Shown here in pieces: positions 1 to 6,278 of a DNA stretch of 20,976 nt. The notes beneath the pieces were generated by a model. That model worked only from the letters and a program-made list of their open reading frames with translations. It searched no databases and was not told the DNA's origin. This DNA comes from Flavobacteriales bacterium UBA6969 (lineage in GTDB: Bacteria; Bacteroidota; Bacteroidia; Flavobacteriales_D; Sanyastnellaceae): positions 1 to 20,976 of the forward strand of contig DJYV01000130.1 of NCBI GenBank assembly GCA_002448555.1, given 5' to 3'. Every line of letters begins with the position of its first letter. Within the stretch, counting starts at the first letter, position 1. A program made the translations under genes and the position numbers.

Positions 1-27
1 CGCATCGTCAACATCGTGGTTGGATAA
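1..27 (+). CDS. C-terminal end of an upstream gene (partial)
   Basis: The first 24 bases read in frame as RIVNIVVG followed by a TAA stop at 25-27. Short hydrophobic beta-strand endings of this kind occur at the C-termini of OmpA-domain proteins and of T9SS-sorted proteins in Bacteroidota, but eight residues are too few to choose. The rest of the gene lies outside the window, so this is only a suggestion that the plus-strand gene 5' of the window ends here. Confidence 0.3.
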   Translation, partial: RIVNIVVG

Positions 28-109
28 GGGATTGGTTTTTCGAAAGGGCTTCTTCATCCATAGTTTTAACGGTTTTGTCTTGATTATTCATCAAAAATTC
101 AAGACCTTG

Positions 110-137
110 TTAAATCAAACTGTTCGGTTTGAATTAA
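110..137. promoter_or_regulatory. Inverted repeat upstream of the secreted Cys-repeat gene
   Basis: Arms of 11 bases, TTAAATCAAAC (110-120) and GTTTGAATTAA (127-137), match as an inverted repeat with one mismatch around a six-base spacer TGTTCG. It ends 12 bases before the ATG at 150. There is no T-run after it, so it is not a good intrinsic terminator. It could be an operator or an mRNA leader hairpin. The region 28-149 otherwise shows nothing recognisable. Confidence 0.4.
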
Positions 138-149
138 CCAAGTTGCTGA

Positions 150-2066
150 ATGGCCCAAAACCGCGCCCGCACTGCATTATTGCTCGTACTCCTGGCTGCA
201 CTGGGATGGACGAATGACCTCGCCGCTCAAGCGGATGAGTTCGGGTGCACAGATGTCTGGGCGTGCAACTTCAACCCGACGGCGACCGAAGATGACGGGT
301 CGTGCGATTACCAATCGTGCATCGGGTGCACCAACCAGTACGCCTGCAACTACGACCCTGGTGCCATCTACAACGACGGTTCGTGTGAATACCTCACTTG
401 CGTGGGCTGTACCGTTGTGGAAGCCTGCAACTACGACCCGGACGTCCTGATTCCCAACCTCGCTTCGTGTGAGTTCACATCCTGCGTAGGGTGCACGGAT
501 TTTACCGCCTGTACGTTTGATCCTGAGGCCACCCTCTCCGATCCAACGCTGTGCATTTATCCCTTGCCCGACTACGATTGCGATGGCAATTTGACGGGCT
601 GCGGTGTATGCGAACCCATGTTCATCACCGATTTGCCTGTAGTGGAGGCTGGTTGCGTTGGCGACCTCCCCCTGGAGCCGGTCGGTGAAGTGCTGGCCGC
701 AACCGGATGCACGGATGACCCGCTCGACGTGAAAACATTTGTGGTAGACGCCACTTCGGATTACACCCTCAACGTTGGCACCACTGCGGACGGTATCGGA
801 CCCGACGGCGCCATTCGGGTGTTCGGACTCACTGCACTCGGTTTGGCCAATTCCGACTTCTTCGTCGAATCCTACCCGTTGCTCGTTTCGCGGTATGCCA
901 ACGGCCTGGCCGTAGTAACAGGGCAAGTGGAGAACACCATGAACCCAAGCCTAAAATGGAGCGTGCACCTCGTCCTTGAAGACCCCATGCTGGGTGAAGA
1001 TTGGTTGGCGCAAGACCCGTCGCACGGATTTGTGACGGCCTTCGGCTGCAGCGTGGATACCGCCTCCTTGATCACCTACCGCCTCAACACTGAACACTCC
1101 TACCTCATCGGTGCCGATGGGCTCGATGGTTCGTATTTGCAGCTGTCCCACATGCCTTTCAACGAGAGCAAACGCTTTCAGCTGGGCACCGGCGGCAACA
1201 GCGTGAATTGCAACTACGGGTTCGGCGGCTGGTTCGCGTGGAGCGGGCTGGTTCTGAACCAGGCGGTCAGCGGCATGACCGGCGACCTCGTCATTGATCT
1301 GGGTGAAGATGTTTTGAATGAGGTGCCATGTGGCCAGGAAGCCACCGTGCACTTCCACCATGCCCTGAACCCAGATTGCGGCCTCTTCACCGAGGTGCCA
1401 CAACTCTACGTCCGGGCAGACGTGACCGCGCCGGTGTGGAGCAATGCGAATTGCGCATCGGAAGTAGCTTTGTGCTTCGATTCAGAACTCGGCGAGGCCG
1501 AATTCCCCGAGCCGTGCGACTTTGAGTTCGACGACGAATGCAGCGAAGAGGTGCTTACCGAACTCACGGAAAGTGTCGTTTCGGGAGATCCTAACGGACA
1601 ACCCGATGCCCCCTTCGTGATCCAGCGCACGTACACAGGAACGGATTGCAGTGGTAATGCCGCCGACTTCGTGCAAACCCTCACTTTTGACGGATTGGCC
1701 TGCCCTGAGGCTCCTGCCTCGCCGGTCACCAAACCCTCCGTCTCCAAAATTCAACCCCGTCCCGGTGCCCGAAGCGACGCCTTCGAACCCGACCACGCGA
1801 GCACCCCTTTGATGGCTTCCCTTTGGCCCAATCCGACGCGAACGGCGTCTGTGGTTGATGTCAATGCGTCCCCCGGTGAAACCGTGACGGTGCGGGTGTT
1901 CGACTTGGCTGGCCACGAGGTGGATGCATACATGATTGCGGGCGGCGCGAGTTTCACGACCGAGCGGATCACGCTTTCAGCACTCCACCTGACTTCGGGA
2001 TGTTACCTCATCCAAGCCAGCACAGCCGGTAAGCGCGAGACCCTGCGCTGGGTTGTCCAACACTGA
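150..2066 (+). CDS. Secreted Cys-repeat protein with T9SS C-terminal sorting domain
   Basis: A 638-residue exported protein. Residues 1-28 form a Sec signal peptide (basic start, hydrophobic core LLLVLLAALGW, likely cleavage after LAAQA). Residues about 32-136 hold four tandem units of roughly 25-28 residues with the pattern GCTxxxACNYDPxA...DGSC, each bearing conserved Cys residues that probably form disulfides. The middle (about 200-430) is an unassigned beta-rich region. Residues about 440-545 resemble HYR-type immunoglobulin-like modules (a VTAPVW start and a DCSGNAADF segment). The last ~80 residues (from ASLWPNPT to LRWVVQH) fit the type A T9SS sorting domain, so the mature protein is expected on the cell surface or released. 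T9SS cargo recognition is established knowledge; the ligand or enzymatic role is unknown. No catalytic motif is visible. The ATG at 150 is chosen because the signal peptide begins there. Confidence 0.85.
   Translation: MAQNRARTALLLVLLAALGWTNDLAAQADEFGCTDVWACNFNPTATEDDGSCDYQSCIGCTNQYACNYDPGAIYNDGSCEYLTCVGCTVVEACNYDPDVLIPNLASCEFTSCVGCTDFTACTFDPEATLSDPTLCIYPLPDYDCDGNLTGCGVCEPMFITDLPVVEAGCVGDLPLEPVGEVLAATGCTDDPLDVKTFVVDATSDYTLNVGTTADGIGPDGAIRVFGLTALGLANSDFFVESYPLLVSRYANGLAVVTGQVENTMNPSLKWSVHLVLEDPMLGEDWLAQDPSHGFVTAFGCSVDTASLITYRLNTEHSYLIGADGLDGSYLQLSHMPFNESKRFQLGTGGNSVNCNYGFGGWFAWSGLVLNQAVSGMTGDLVIDLGEDVLNEVPCGQEATVHFHHALNPDCGLFTEVPQLYVRADVTAPVWSNANCASEVALCFDSELGEAEFPEPCDFEFDDECSEEVLTELTESVVSGDPNGQPDAPFVIQRTYTGTDCSGNAADFVQTLTFDGLACPEAPASPVTKPSVSKIQPRPGARSDAFEPDHASTPLMASLWPNPTRTASVVDVNASPGETVTVRVFDLAGHEVDAYMIAGGASFTTERITLSALHLTSGCYLIQASTAGKRETLRWVVQH
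243..557 (+). repeat. Four tandem GCT...ACNYDP...DGSC protein repeats
   Basis: Four head-to-tail coding repeats of about 75-85 bases. The recurring codons include tgcaactacgaccc for CNYDP and the gggtgcac/ggctgtac starts for GCT. The fourth unit is the most divergent (ACTFDPEATLSDPTLC). Repeats of this sort recur in T9SS-sorted Bacteroidota proteins. Confidence 0.75.
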
Positions 2067-2125
2067 TGCCCCACCGAGGGCCTGGAACGAATTGGCAGTC
2101 CCACCGGTTCCTTGTAAATTGAGAA

Positions 2126-2133
2126 AATATTTG
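2126..2133 (+). promoter_or_regulatory. Possible -7 box for the YadA-head-like gene
   Basis: AATATTTG departs from TAnnTTTG only at the first base and is followed by four bases and then the ATG at 2138. No -33 TTTG is evident at the expected 19-21 base spacing, so this is tentative. Confidence 0.35.
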
Positions 2134-2137
2134 TTTC

Positions 2138-3331
2138 ATGCGTTTTGCCTTGCAGTCCACCTTGTTGTCTTTCATGTTCGTGCTCCTCGGCACGATTGCT
2201 TCTGCCCAAGAAACCGCTGGAAGCGGACTTCCTTTCAATCCGGACAGCGACAACAACGGCGCCATTGATGTCACCGACCTGCTGAACTTTCTGCCTTACT
2301 ACGGCGAGGATTTCGTACCCACCGGAGTCATCCCCGTGGCATTTGGTGGTACCGGGGCAACCACCGTTGCCGCAGCACGGGACTCCTTGGGCTTGTCAGC
2401 TGTACAAGATTCGACGGTCGGCACGGAAGATTACGCGTGGATCACCACCTCCCTCCGCGTGCAACAGGAATTTGCTCAAGGGTATGGGGTTCAGGCATCC
2501 GGCATTTACGCCAATGCATCCGGCATCAATACGAATGCGAGCGGTGCGTACAGCCATGCCCAAAATCGCCTCACCACGGCGAGCGCGACCTGCTCCAGTG
2601 CAGAGGGCGAGGGAACAACAGCAAGTGGAACCGCCAGCCATTCAGAAGGAATGCTCACCCAAGCGACAGCGCTGACGGCTCATGCCGAAGGATACGGGAC
2701 GGATGCGACCGCCAACTACAGCCATGCCGAAGGGTACAACACGCTTGCCTCGAGCACAGCGGCACACGCTGAAGGGTATTCCACGGAAGCTCCTGGGCTC
2801 TATGCCCATGCCGAAGGCCGTCAAACGGAAGCCAGCGGAACCGGTTCCCACGCCGAGGGGCAGTCAACCATCGCCTCCGGTGACCTTTCCCATGCGGAAG
2901 GCTACCAAACCTATGCAGCAGGATACGGAAGCCATGCAGGTGGATTTGCAAGTTCCGCAACCGGGCTGTACAGTCGGGCCACCGGGAGGAATGCAGAAGC
3001 CGCTGGAACTGCATCATTTGCCGCAGGCTATGGCGTAGTCGCCGACCAAGACAACAGCATGTCCATTGGTCAGTTTAATGCCCTGCAAACCGAAGGCGCT
3101 TTGTTCATCGTTGGAAACGGTGCAGATGCCAACATGCGTTCAAATGCCTTTGAAGTCCACAGCAGTGGAAATGCCGTCATCCATGGAGACGCGGTCGTGG
3201 AAGGAACTGTATTTGCCGGCACCTACGATGTAGCATCCACCTTGAGCTCACTGGTCTCGACGGTCGACTCCTTGCAAAGTGTCATCGCCGAATTGCAAGC
3301 TCAACTCGAAGCCCTGACCGGAGGGGAATGA
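2138..3331 (+). CDS. Exported YadA-head-like / tail-fibre-like repeat protein
   Basis: A 397-residue protein with a signal peptide (1-23, ending ASAQ). It carries in order: one calcium-loop-like segment at 36-49 (DSDNNGAIDVTDLL), similar to a half dockerin or EF-hand loop; a VAFGGTGATT...ARDSLGL segment (67-86) of the type found in phage tail fibres; about fourteen 14-residue units (about 115-310) with the consensus SHAEGYxTxASGxx, the YadA-head left-handed parallel beta-roll repeat; a FIVGNGADANMRSNAF segment (about 323-338) also typical of tail-fibre-like proteins; and a C-terminal coiled coil (about 364-392, leucine-rich heptads). These features predict a trimeric fibrous surface protein. 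I see no YadA membrane anchor, S74 self-cleaving chaperone or T9SS sorting domain, so how it is held outside the cell is unclear. It sits 71 bases after the T9SS protein gene. The ATG at 2138 lies four bases after a near-match to the -7 box. Confidence 0.8.
   Translation: MRFALQSTLLSFMFVLLGTIASAQETAGSGLPFNPDSDNNGAIDVTDLLNFLPYYGEDFVPTGVIPVAFGGTGATTVAAARDSLGLSAVQDSTVGTEDYAWITTSLRVQQEFAQGYGVQASGIYANASGINTNASGAYSHAQNRLTTASATCSSAEGEGTTASGTASHSEGMLTQATALTAHAEGYGTDATANYSHAEGYNTLASSTAAHAEGYSTEAPGLYAHAEGRQTEASGTGSHAEGQSTIASGDLSHAEGYQTYAAGYGSHAGGFASSATGLYSRATGRNAEAAGTASFAAGYGVVADQDNSMSIGQFNALQTEGALFIVGNGADANMRSNAFEVHSSGNAVIHGDAVVEGTVFAGTYDVASTLSSLVSTVDSLQSVIAELQAQLEALTGGE
2480..3067 (+). repeat. About fourteen 14-residue YadA-head-type repeats
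   Basis: Direct coding repeats of 42 bases encode units such as EGYGTDATANYSHA, EGYNTLASSTAAHA and EGRQTEASGTGSHA. The recurrent SHAEG core is encoded by variants of agccatgccgaagg. The outer units are more diverged than the inner ones. These are protein repeats, not CRISPR repeats, because there are no unique spacers between them. Confidence 0.85.
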
Positions 3332-3364
3332 TCCCCCGTGTGGCCCCCGGCCAGCTCAAGGCAT

Positions 3365-3390
3365 AAAAAAACCCCCAGCACTGCTGAGGG
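3365..3390 (-). terminator. Intrinsic terminator of tRNA-Gln
   Basis: Read on the minus strand, CCCTCAGCA and TGCTGGGGG form nine base pairs (one G-U) and are followed directly by seven T residues (A-run at 3365-3371 on the plus strand). It begins five bases after the tRNA 3' end, so it ends that transcript. The same hairpin could weakly stop the plus-strand gene ending at 3331, but the plus side has only a broken T-run (cttgtt). Confidence 0.75.
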
Positions 3391-3394
3391 CTTG

Positions 3395-3465
3395 TTCCCC
3401 GACCAGGACTCGAACCTGGAAAAACGGCACCAAAAACCGGTGTGTTACCATTACACCATCGGGGA
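3395..3465 (-). tRNA. tRNA-Gln (anticodon TTG)
   Basis: The minus strand folds as a 71-base tRNA. Acceptor arms TCCCCGA and TCGGGGA pair perfectly; the D arm contains GGTGTAATGGTAACAC; the anticodon loop is TTTTGGT with anticodon TTG reading CAA; the T arm is CCAGG-TTCGAGT-CCTGG. The discriminator base is A and CCA is not encoded, so it must be added afterwards. The CCGGT/GCCGT anticodon stem has a C-U mismatch at its outer pair and a U-G pair at its inner end. It has its own promoter and terminator and stands alone. Confidence 0.93.
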
Positions 3466-3471
3466 GTACCA

Positions 3472-3487
3472 GCAGCCCTGAGGCTGC
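3472..3487 (-). other. Hairpin in the tRNA-Gln 5' leader
   Basis: GCAGCC and GGCTGC form a perfect six-pair stem around the four-base loop TCAG (minus strand). It lies between the -7 box and the tRNA 5' end, six bases upstream of the mature tRNA. It would be part of the precursor removed by RNase P. Function is not known. Confidence 0.45.
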
Positions 3488-3497
3488 AAAGCGAGCG

Positions 3498-3505
3498 CAA
3501 AGATA
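3498..3505 (-). promoter_or_regulatory. -7 promoter box for tRNA-Gln
   Basis: TATCTTTG on the minus strand is an exact match to TAnnTTTG. It is 33 bases upstream of the tRNA 5' end. A convincing -33 element was not found. Confidence 0.6.
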
Positions 3506-3546
3506 AAAAGGATTTCGCGAAAATGCCGCAATCGTACCCCGTCAAT

Positions 3547-3554
3547 TATCTTAG
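3547..3554 (+). promoter_or_regulatory. -7 promoter box for the ALDH8-type dehydrogenase
   Basis: TATCTTAG differs from TAnnTTTG at one position and is followed by GCAC and the ATG at 3559. This four-base spacing is the same as at the polyprenyl synthase gene and implies a leaderless or nearly leaderless mRNA. It also argues against a start overlapping the tRNA gene. Confidence 0.5.
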
Positions 3555-3558
3555 GCAC

Positions 3559-5010
3559 ATGATGGAATTGCAGAATCTCATAGGGGGCGAAATGACGAAC
3601 CCGAAAGGCGGAGCGTGGTTGGACAACATCGAGCCGGCGACAGGCCATGTTTTTTCCCGTATTCCTCGCTCCAATGCAGCGGATGTTGAAGCCGCCGTTC
3701 AAGCGGCGCGCACTGCCTTTCCAGCATGGTCTGCTACGCCATTCGAAGAGCGGGCTGCCTCCTTGCGTCGCTGGGGTGCCTTGATCGCTGAGCACAGTGA
3801 GGCGCTCATTGCGGCCGAATCCCAGGACAACGGCAAACCCGTTTCCCTCGCAGGAGCCGTGGACATTCCCCGTGCGCAGAAGAACCTCGAATTCTTCGCT
3901 GGCGCCATCGAACATTTTGCTTCAGAAGCCCACATTCCCGGTGGCGCTGAATTCATCCACTACACCCACCGCAAACCCATTGGAGTGGTAGGGTGCATCT
4001 CCCCGTGGAACCTACCGCTGTACCTATTTACTTGGAAAATCGCTCCTGCCCTCGCGGCGGGAAACTGCGTCGTAGCCAAGCCCTCTGAAGTCACGCCTGT
4101 CACCGCCTGGATGCTTTCAAAATGGGCCGCCGAAGCCGGGTTTCCAGCAGGTGTATTCAATGTCGTGCACGGGTTGGGACACGAAGCGGGACAAGCCCTC
4201 GTCGAGCACCCACACGTCAAGGCGATTTCCTTCACCGGAGGGACCCAGACCGGTGCCCACATCGCGCGCACCACGGCTGGGATATTCAAGAAATTAAGCC
4301 TCGAACTCGGCGGCAAAAACCCGGCAATTGTATTTGCCGATTGCGACGTTGACAAGGCCGTCTCCACCACCATCCGGTCTTCGTTCGCCAACCAAGGCCA
4401 GATCTGCCTCTGTTCCTCGCGCATCTTGATTGAAGACAGCCTCTATGACACATTTCGGGATGCCTTGGTGGCCAAAGCAAAACGCATCGCGCCGGGCGAT
4501 CCTTCCGACCCGAACACCAAGATGGGCGCGCTGGTTTCTGCACCCCACCGCGATAAGGTACTTGCGTACATCGAATCGGCGAAAGTCCAAGGCGCTTCCG
4601 TCCTGTGTGGAGGTGATGTCGCCTCAGCCCCCAACGACCGTTGTGAAGCAGGGTACTTTGTTCAGCCCACAATCTTGGAAGGGCTGGGGCCAGCGTGCAG
4701 CATCAATCAAGAGGAAATCTTTGGGCCTGTCATCTCGCTTCAACGGTTTTCCACGGAAGCCGAGGCAATCAAGTTGGCCAACGACAGCGACTACGGGTTA
4801 GCAGCCACCATCTGGACACAGGACGCCGCGAAAGCGCACCGCGTAGCCACTCAAGTCGAAAGCGGCATCGCTTGGATCAACTGTTGGCTTGTACGCGACC
4901 TGCGCACGCCATTTGGCGGAGTCAAATCAAGCGGTATAGGACGTGAAGGCGGTTTCGAAGCCCTTCGGTTCTTTACGGAACCTCAAAGTGTCTGCATTCC
5001 GACACACTAA
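3559..5010 (+). CDS. ALDH8-type aldehyde dehydrogenase (2-aminomuconate semialdehyde dehydrogenase-like)
   Basis: An NAD(P)-dependent aldehyde dehydrogenase of 483 residues, the normal family length. Visible active-site features are the oxyanion Asn in ISPWNLPLYLFTW (N151), the cofactor segment AKPSEVTP, SFTGGT, the general base in LSLELGGKNP (E249) and the nucleophile in FANQGQICLCSS (C283). The segments SPWNLPLYLFTWKIAPALAAGN, RSSFANQGQICLC and NCWLVRDLRTPFGGVKSSGIGREG resemble the ALDH8 / 2-aminomuconate or 2-hydroxymuconate semialdehyde dehydrogenase group, which oxidises ring-cleavage semialdehydes in tryptophan/kynurenine or catechol breakdown. The substrate is inferred; no partner genes of those pathways are in the window. 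An upstream GTG at 3442 and ATG at 3523 are in frame, but the former lies inside the tRNA gene. ATG 3559 (or 3562) fits the promoter box and the usual LQNLIGGE start. Confidence 0.88.
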   Translation: MMELQNLIGGEMTNPKGGAWLDNIEPATGHVFSRIPRSNAADVEAAVQAARTAFPAWSATPFEERAASLRRWGALIAEHSEALIAAESQDNGKPVSLAGAVDIPRAQKNLEFFAGAIEHFASEAHIPGGAEFIHYTHRKPIGVVGCISPWNLPLYLFTWKIAPALAAGNCVVAKPSEVTPVTAWMLSKWAAEAGFPAGVFNVVHGLGHEAGQALVEHPHVKAISFTGGTQTGAHIARTTAGIFKKLSLELGGKNPAIVFADCDVDKAVSTTIRSSFANQGQICLCSSRILIEDSLYDTFRDALVAKAKRIAPGDPSDPNTKMGALVSAPHRDKVLAYIESAKVQGASVLCGGDVASAPNDRCEAGYFVQPTILEGLGPACSINQEEIFGPVISLQRFSTEAEAIKLANDSDYGLAATIWTQDAAKAHRVATQVESGIAWINCWLVRDLRTPFGGVKSSGIGREGGFEALRFFTEPQSVCIPTH

Positions 5011-5021
5011 CCCCTGAGCGG

Positions 5022-5132
5022 TCAATCCCAGTAAGGATCGTCCGCCATCATGCGGGACTTATTCCCATTGGTGAAGAACCAACCTAAATACTGGTCGATG
5101 AGGTTGGAGAGTTGGTGAAGTGCGTGTTTCAA
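5022..5132 (-). CDS. Possible very small conserved-looking protein
   Basis: A minus-strand frame ends at 5022 with a protein-like C-terminus (DQYLGWFFTNGNK ... ADDPYWD). Its codons from about 5110 downward favour G or C in the third position as real genes here do. The frame is open upstream to a TTG at 5219, but the distal part looks non-coding. A TTG at 5132 would give a 36-residue protein beginning MKHALHQLSNLIDQYLG. No ATG start exists except near the end. It converges on the aldehyde dehydrogenase gene. I do not recognise a family and no function is proposed. The plus-strand region 5011-5276 otherwise only holds the leader of the OmpA lipoprotein gene. Confidence 0.35.
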   Translation of the reverse strand: MKHALHQLSNLIDQYLGWFFTNGNKSRMMADDPYWD

Positions 5133-5156
5133 GACTGCAGGTTCTGGATGCAATTT

Positions 5157-5173
5157 AGTGTCGAGGGGACACT
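5157..5173. other. Perfect inverted repeat between ALDH and OmpA genes
   Basis: AGTGTC and GACACT flank the five-base spacer GAGGG and can form a six-pair hairpin. On the plus strand it is followed by TTTAT, a weak T-run 147 bases after the dehydrogenase stop. It may be a weak terminator or a protein-binding dyad in the leader of the next gene. Confidence 0.3.
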
Positions 5174-5276
5174 TTATCAACGACTGACAGTTGAAAAATG
5201 TTTTGTCGTCGGGGGGCAAACTTTCGGAAATCCACCACCTTCGGAGGCTACAGCGACTTTCAGTTTTTTGAACAGC

Positions 5277-6251
5277 ATGAAAAAAAAATCCCTCCGCCTC
5301 TCCTCCCTCATCGCAGTGTTAGCACTGCTTTCCGGCTGTGTTACCATGAAACAATTCGACGAAGTTCAAATGAATTTGGACCGAATCGCGGAAGAAAATC
5401 GACGACTGACATTATCCAATCAAGACGGGGAAATTGAACGGCGCGAATTGGCCGGTCGCGTCGACGTCCTGGAAAATTCAAACGCGGCCTTGGTCAACGA
5501 TACCACTCGGCTGGGTCGCGCTTTGGCTGTCGCCCTTGAAGACGTCCAAAGGCTCGAAAACTTGAACGACGTCCTCACGTCCGAAAGCTCTTCCCGCATG
5601 GCCGCCATCAACGAGGAGAACAGGGCCTTGCTCGAAGAATTGAGCAAAAACCGTGCTGAGCTCCAGGCTCAAGAAGACGACCTGTTGCAGTTGAACGCAG
5701 ATCTGAATCAACGCGAGGCGGAGCTTGCCGAACGCTCCCAACGCATCCAAGAGTTGGAAGGCCTCCTGGCTTCACGCGATGCTGCAGCTGAAGCATTGCG
5801 GGCCCAGTTGGCGCAGGCTTTGCTCGGATTTGCAGACAAGGGGTTGACTGTGGAACAACGCAACGGGAAGGTCTACGTAAGCTTGGAGGCGCAATTGCTG
5901 TTCCCATCGGGCAGCACGGCCATCAACGCCGACGGCAAACAAGCGCTTCAGGACTTGGCGCAAGTTGTGAGTTCGCAATCCAATTTGGAAATCATTGTAG
6001 AAGGCCACACCGATACGGATCAATTGCGATCCAGCGCCATTCCGCGAAACAACTGGGAATTGAGCGTACTCCGTTCCACGGCGGTCGTTGAAATCCTCAC
6101 AGGATCAGGGGTTGCTCCAGAGGCCCTTTCGGCCGCTGGCCGAAGCGAGTACCATCCAGTGGACCCCGATGACAAGGCGCGCAATCGACGCATTGAAATC
6201 GTCCTCGCACCCAACCTGGATGCGCTCTTCGATATCATTCGCTCAGAATAA
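5277..6251 (+). CDS. OmpA-domain lipoprotein with long coiled coil
   Basis: A 324-residue predicted outer-membrane lipoprotein. The first 21 residues are a lipoprotein signal (MKKKSLRL, hydrophobic core, lipobox LLSGC with the modified Cys at 21). Residues about 25-180 are a continuous coiled coil rich in Glu, Leu, Asn and Arg. Residues about 200-315 are an OmpA/MotB C-terminal domain: LLFPSGSTAINADGKQAL, IIVEGHTDTDQL, NWELSVLRS and ARNRRIEIVL, including the Asp of GHTD and the Arg of NRRIEI that bind diaminopimelate in family members. It should tether the outer membrane to peptidoglycan across the periplasm, with the coiled coil as spacer. An open frame extends upstream to 5112, but the typical MKKK lipoprotein start fixes ATG 5277. 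Its stop is 27 bases from the stop of the convergent lipoprotein gene. Confidence 0.88.
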   Translation: MKKKSLRLSSLIAVLALLSGCVTMKQFDEVQMNLDRIAEENRRLTLSNQDGEIERRELAGRVDVLENSNAALVNDTTRLGRALAVALEDVQRLENLNDVLTSESSSRMAAINEENRALLEELSKNRAELQAQEDDLLQLNADLNQREAELAERSQRIQELEGLLASRDAAAEALRAQLAQALLGFADKGLTVEQRNGKVYVSLEAQLLFPSGSTAINADGKQALQDLAQVVSSQSNLEIIVEGHTDTDQLRSSAIPRNNWELSVLRSTAVVEILTGSGVAPEALSAAGRSEYHPVDPDDKARNRRIEIVLAPNLDALFDIIRSE

Positions 6252-6278
6252 GGCCGTGCTGCTAAAGGGATCGCTCCT

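Noticed and set aside
177..926. A 249-codon open frame on the minus strand opposite the T9SS cargo gene
   Set aside because: The plus strand encodes a signal peptide, Cys repeats and a sorting domain in one frame; the opposite frame has no start context or motif.
2480..3067. Regular direct repeats considered as a CRISPR array
   Set aside because: The 42-base periodicity is that of a 14-residue protein repeat in one long open frame, with no unique spacers and no cas genes.
3442..3558. Upstream starts for the aldehyde dehydrogenase at GTG 3442 and ATG 3523
   Set aside because: The first lies inside the tRNA-Gln gene and both lie upstream of the probable -7 box at 3547-3554; the extra residues do not resemble the family.
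5068..5082. The 15-mer TTGGTGAAGAACCAA also occurs at 12016-12030
   Set aside because: Both copies are in or near gene-free sequence and have a small dyad, but one exact 15-base match in 21 kb is close to chance expectation and the flanks are unrelated.
6256..6275. Shared terminator between the two convergent lipoprotein genes
   Set aside because: AAAGG and CCTTT can pair around a seven-base loop, but the stem is short and there is no T-run on either strand.
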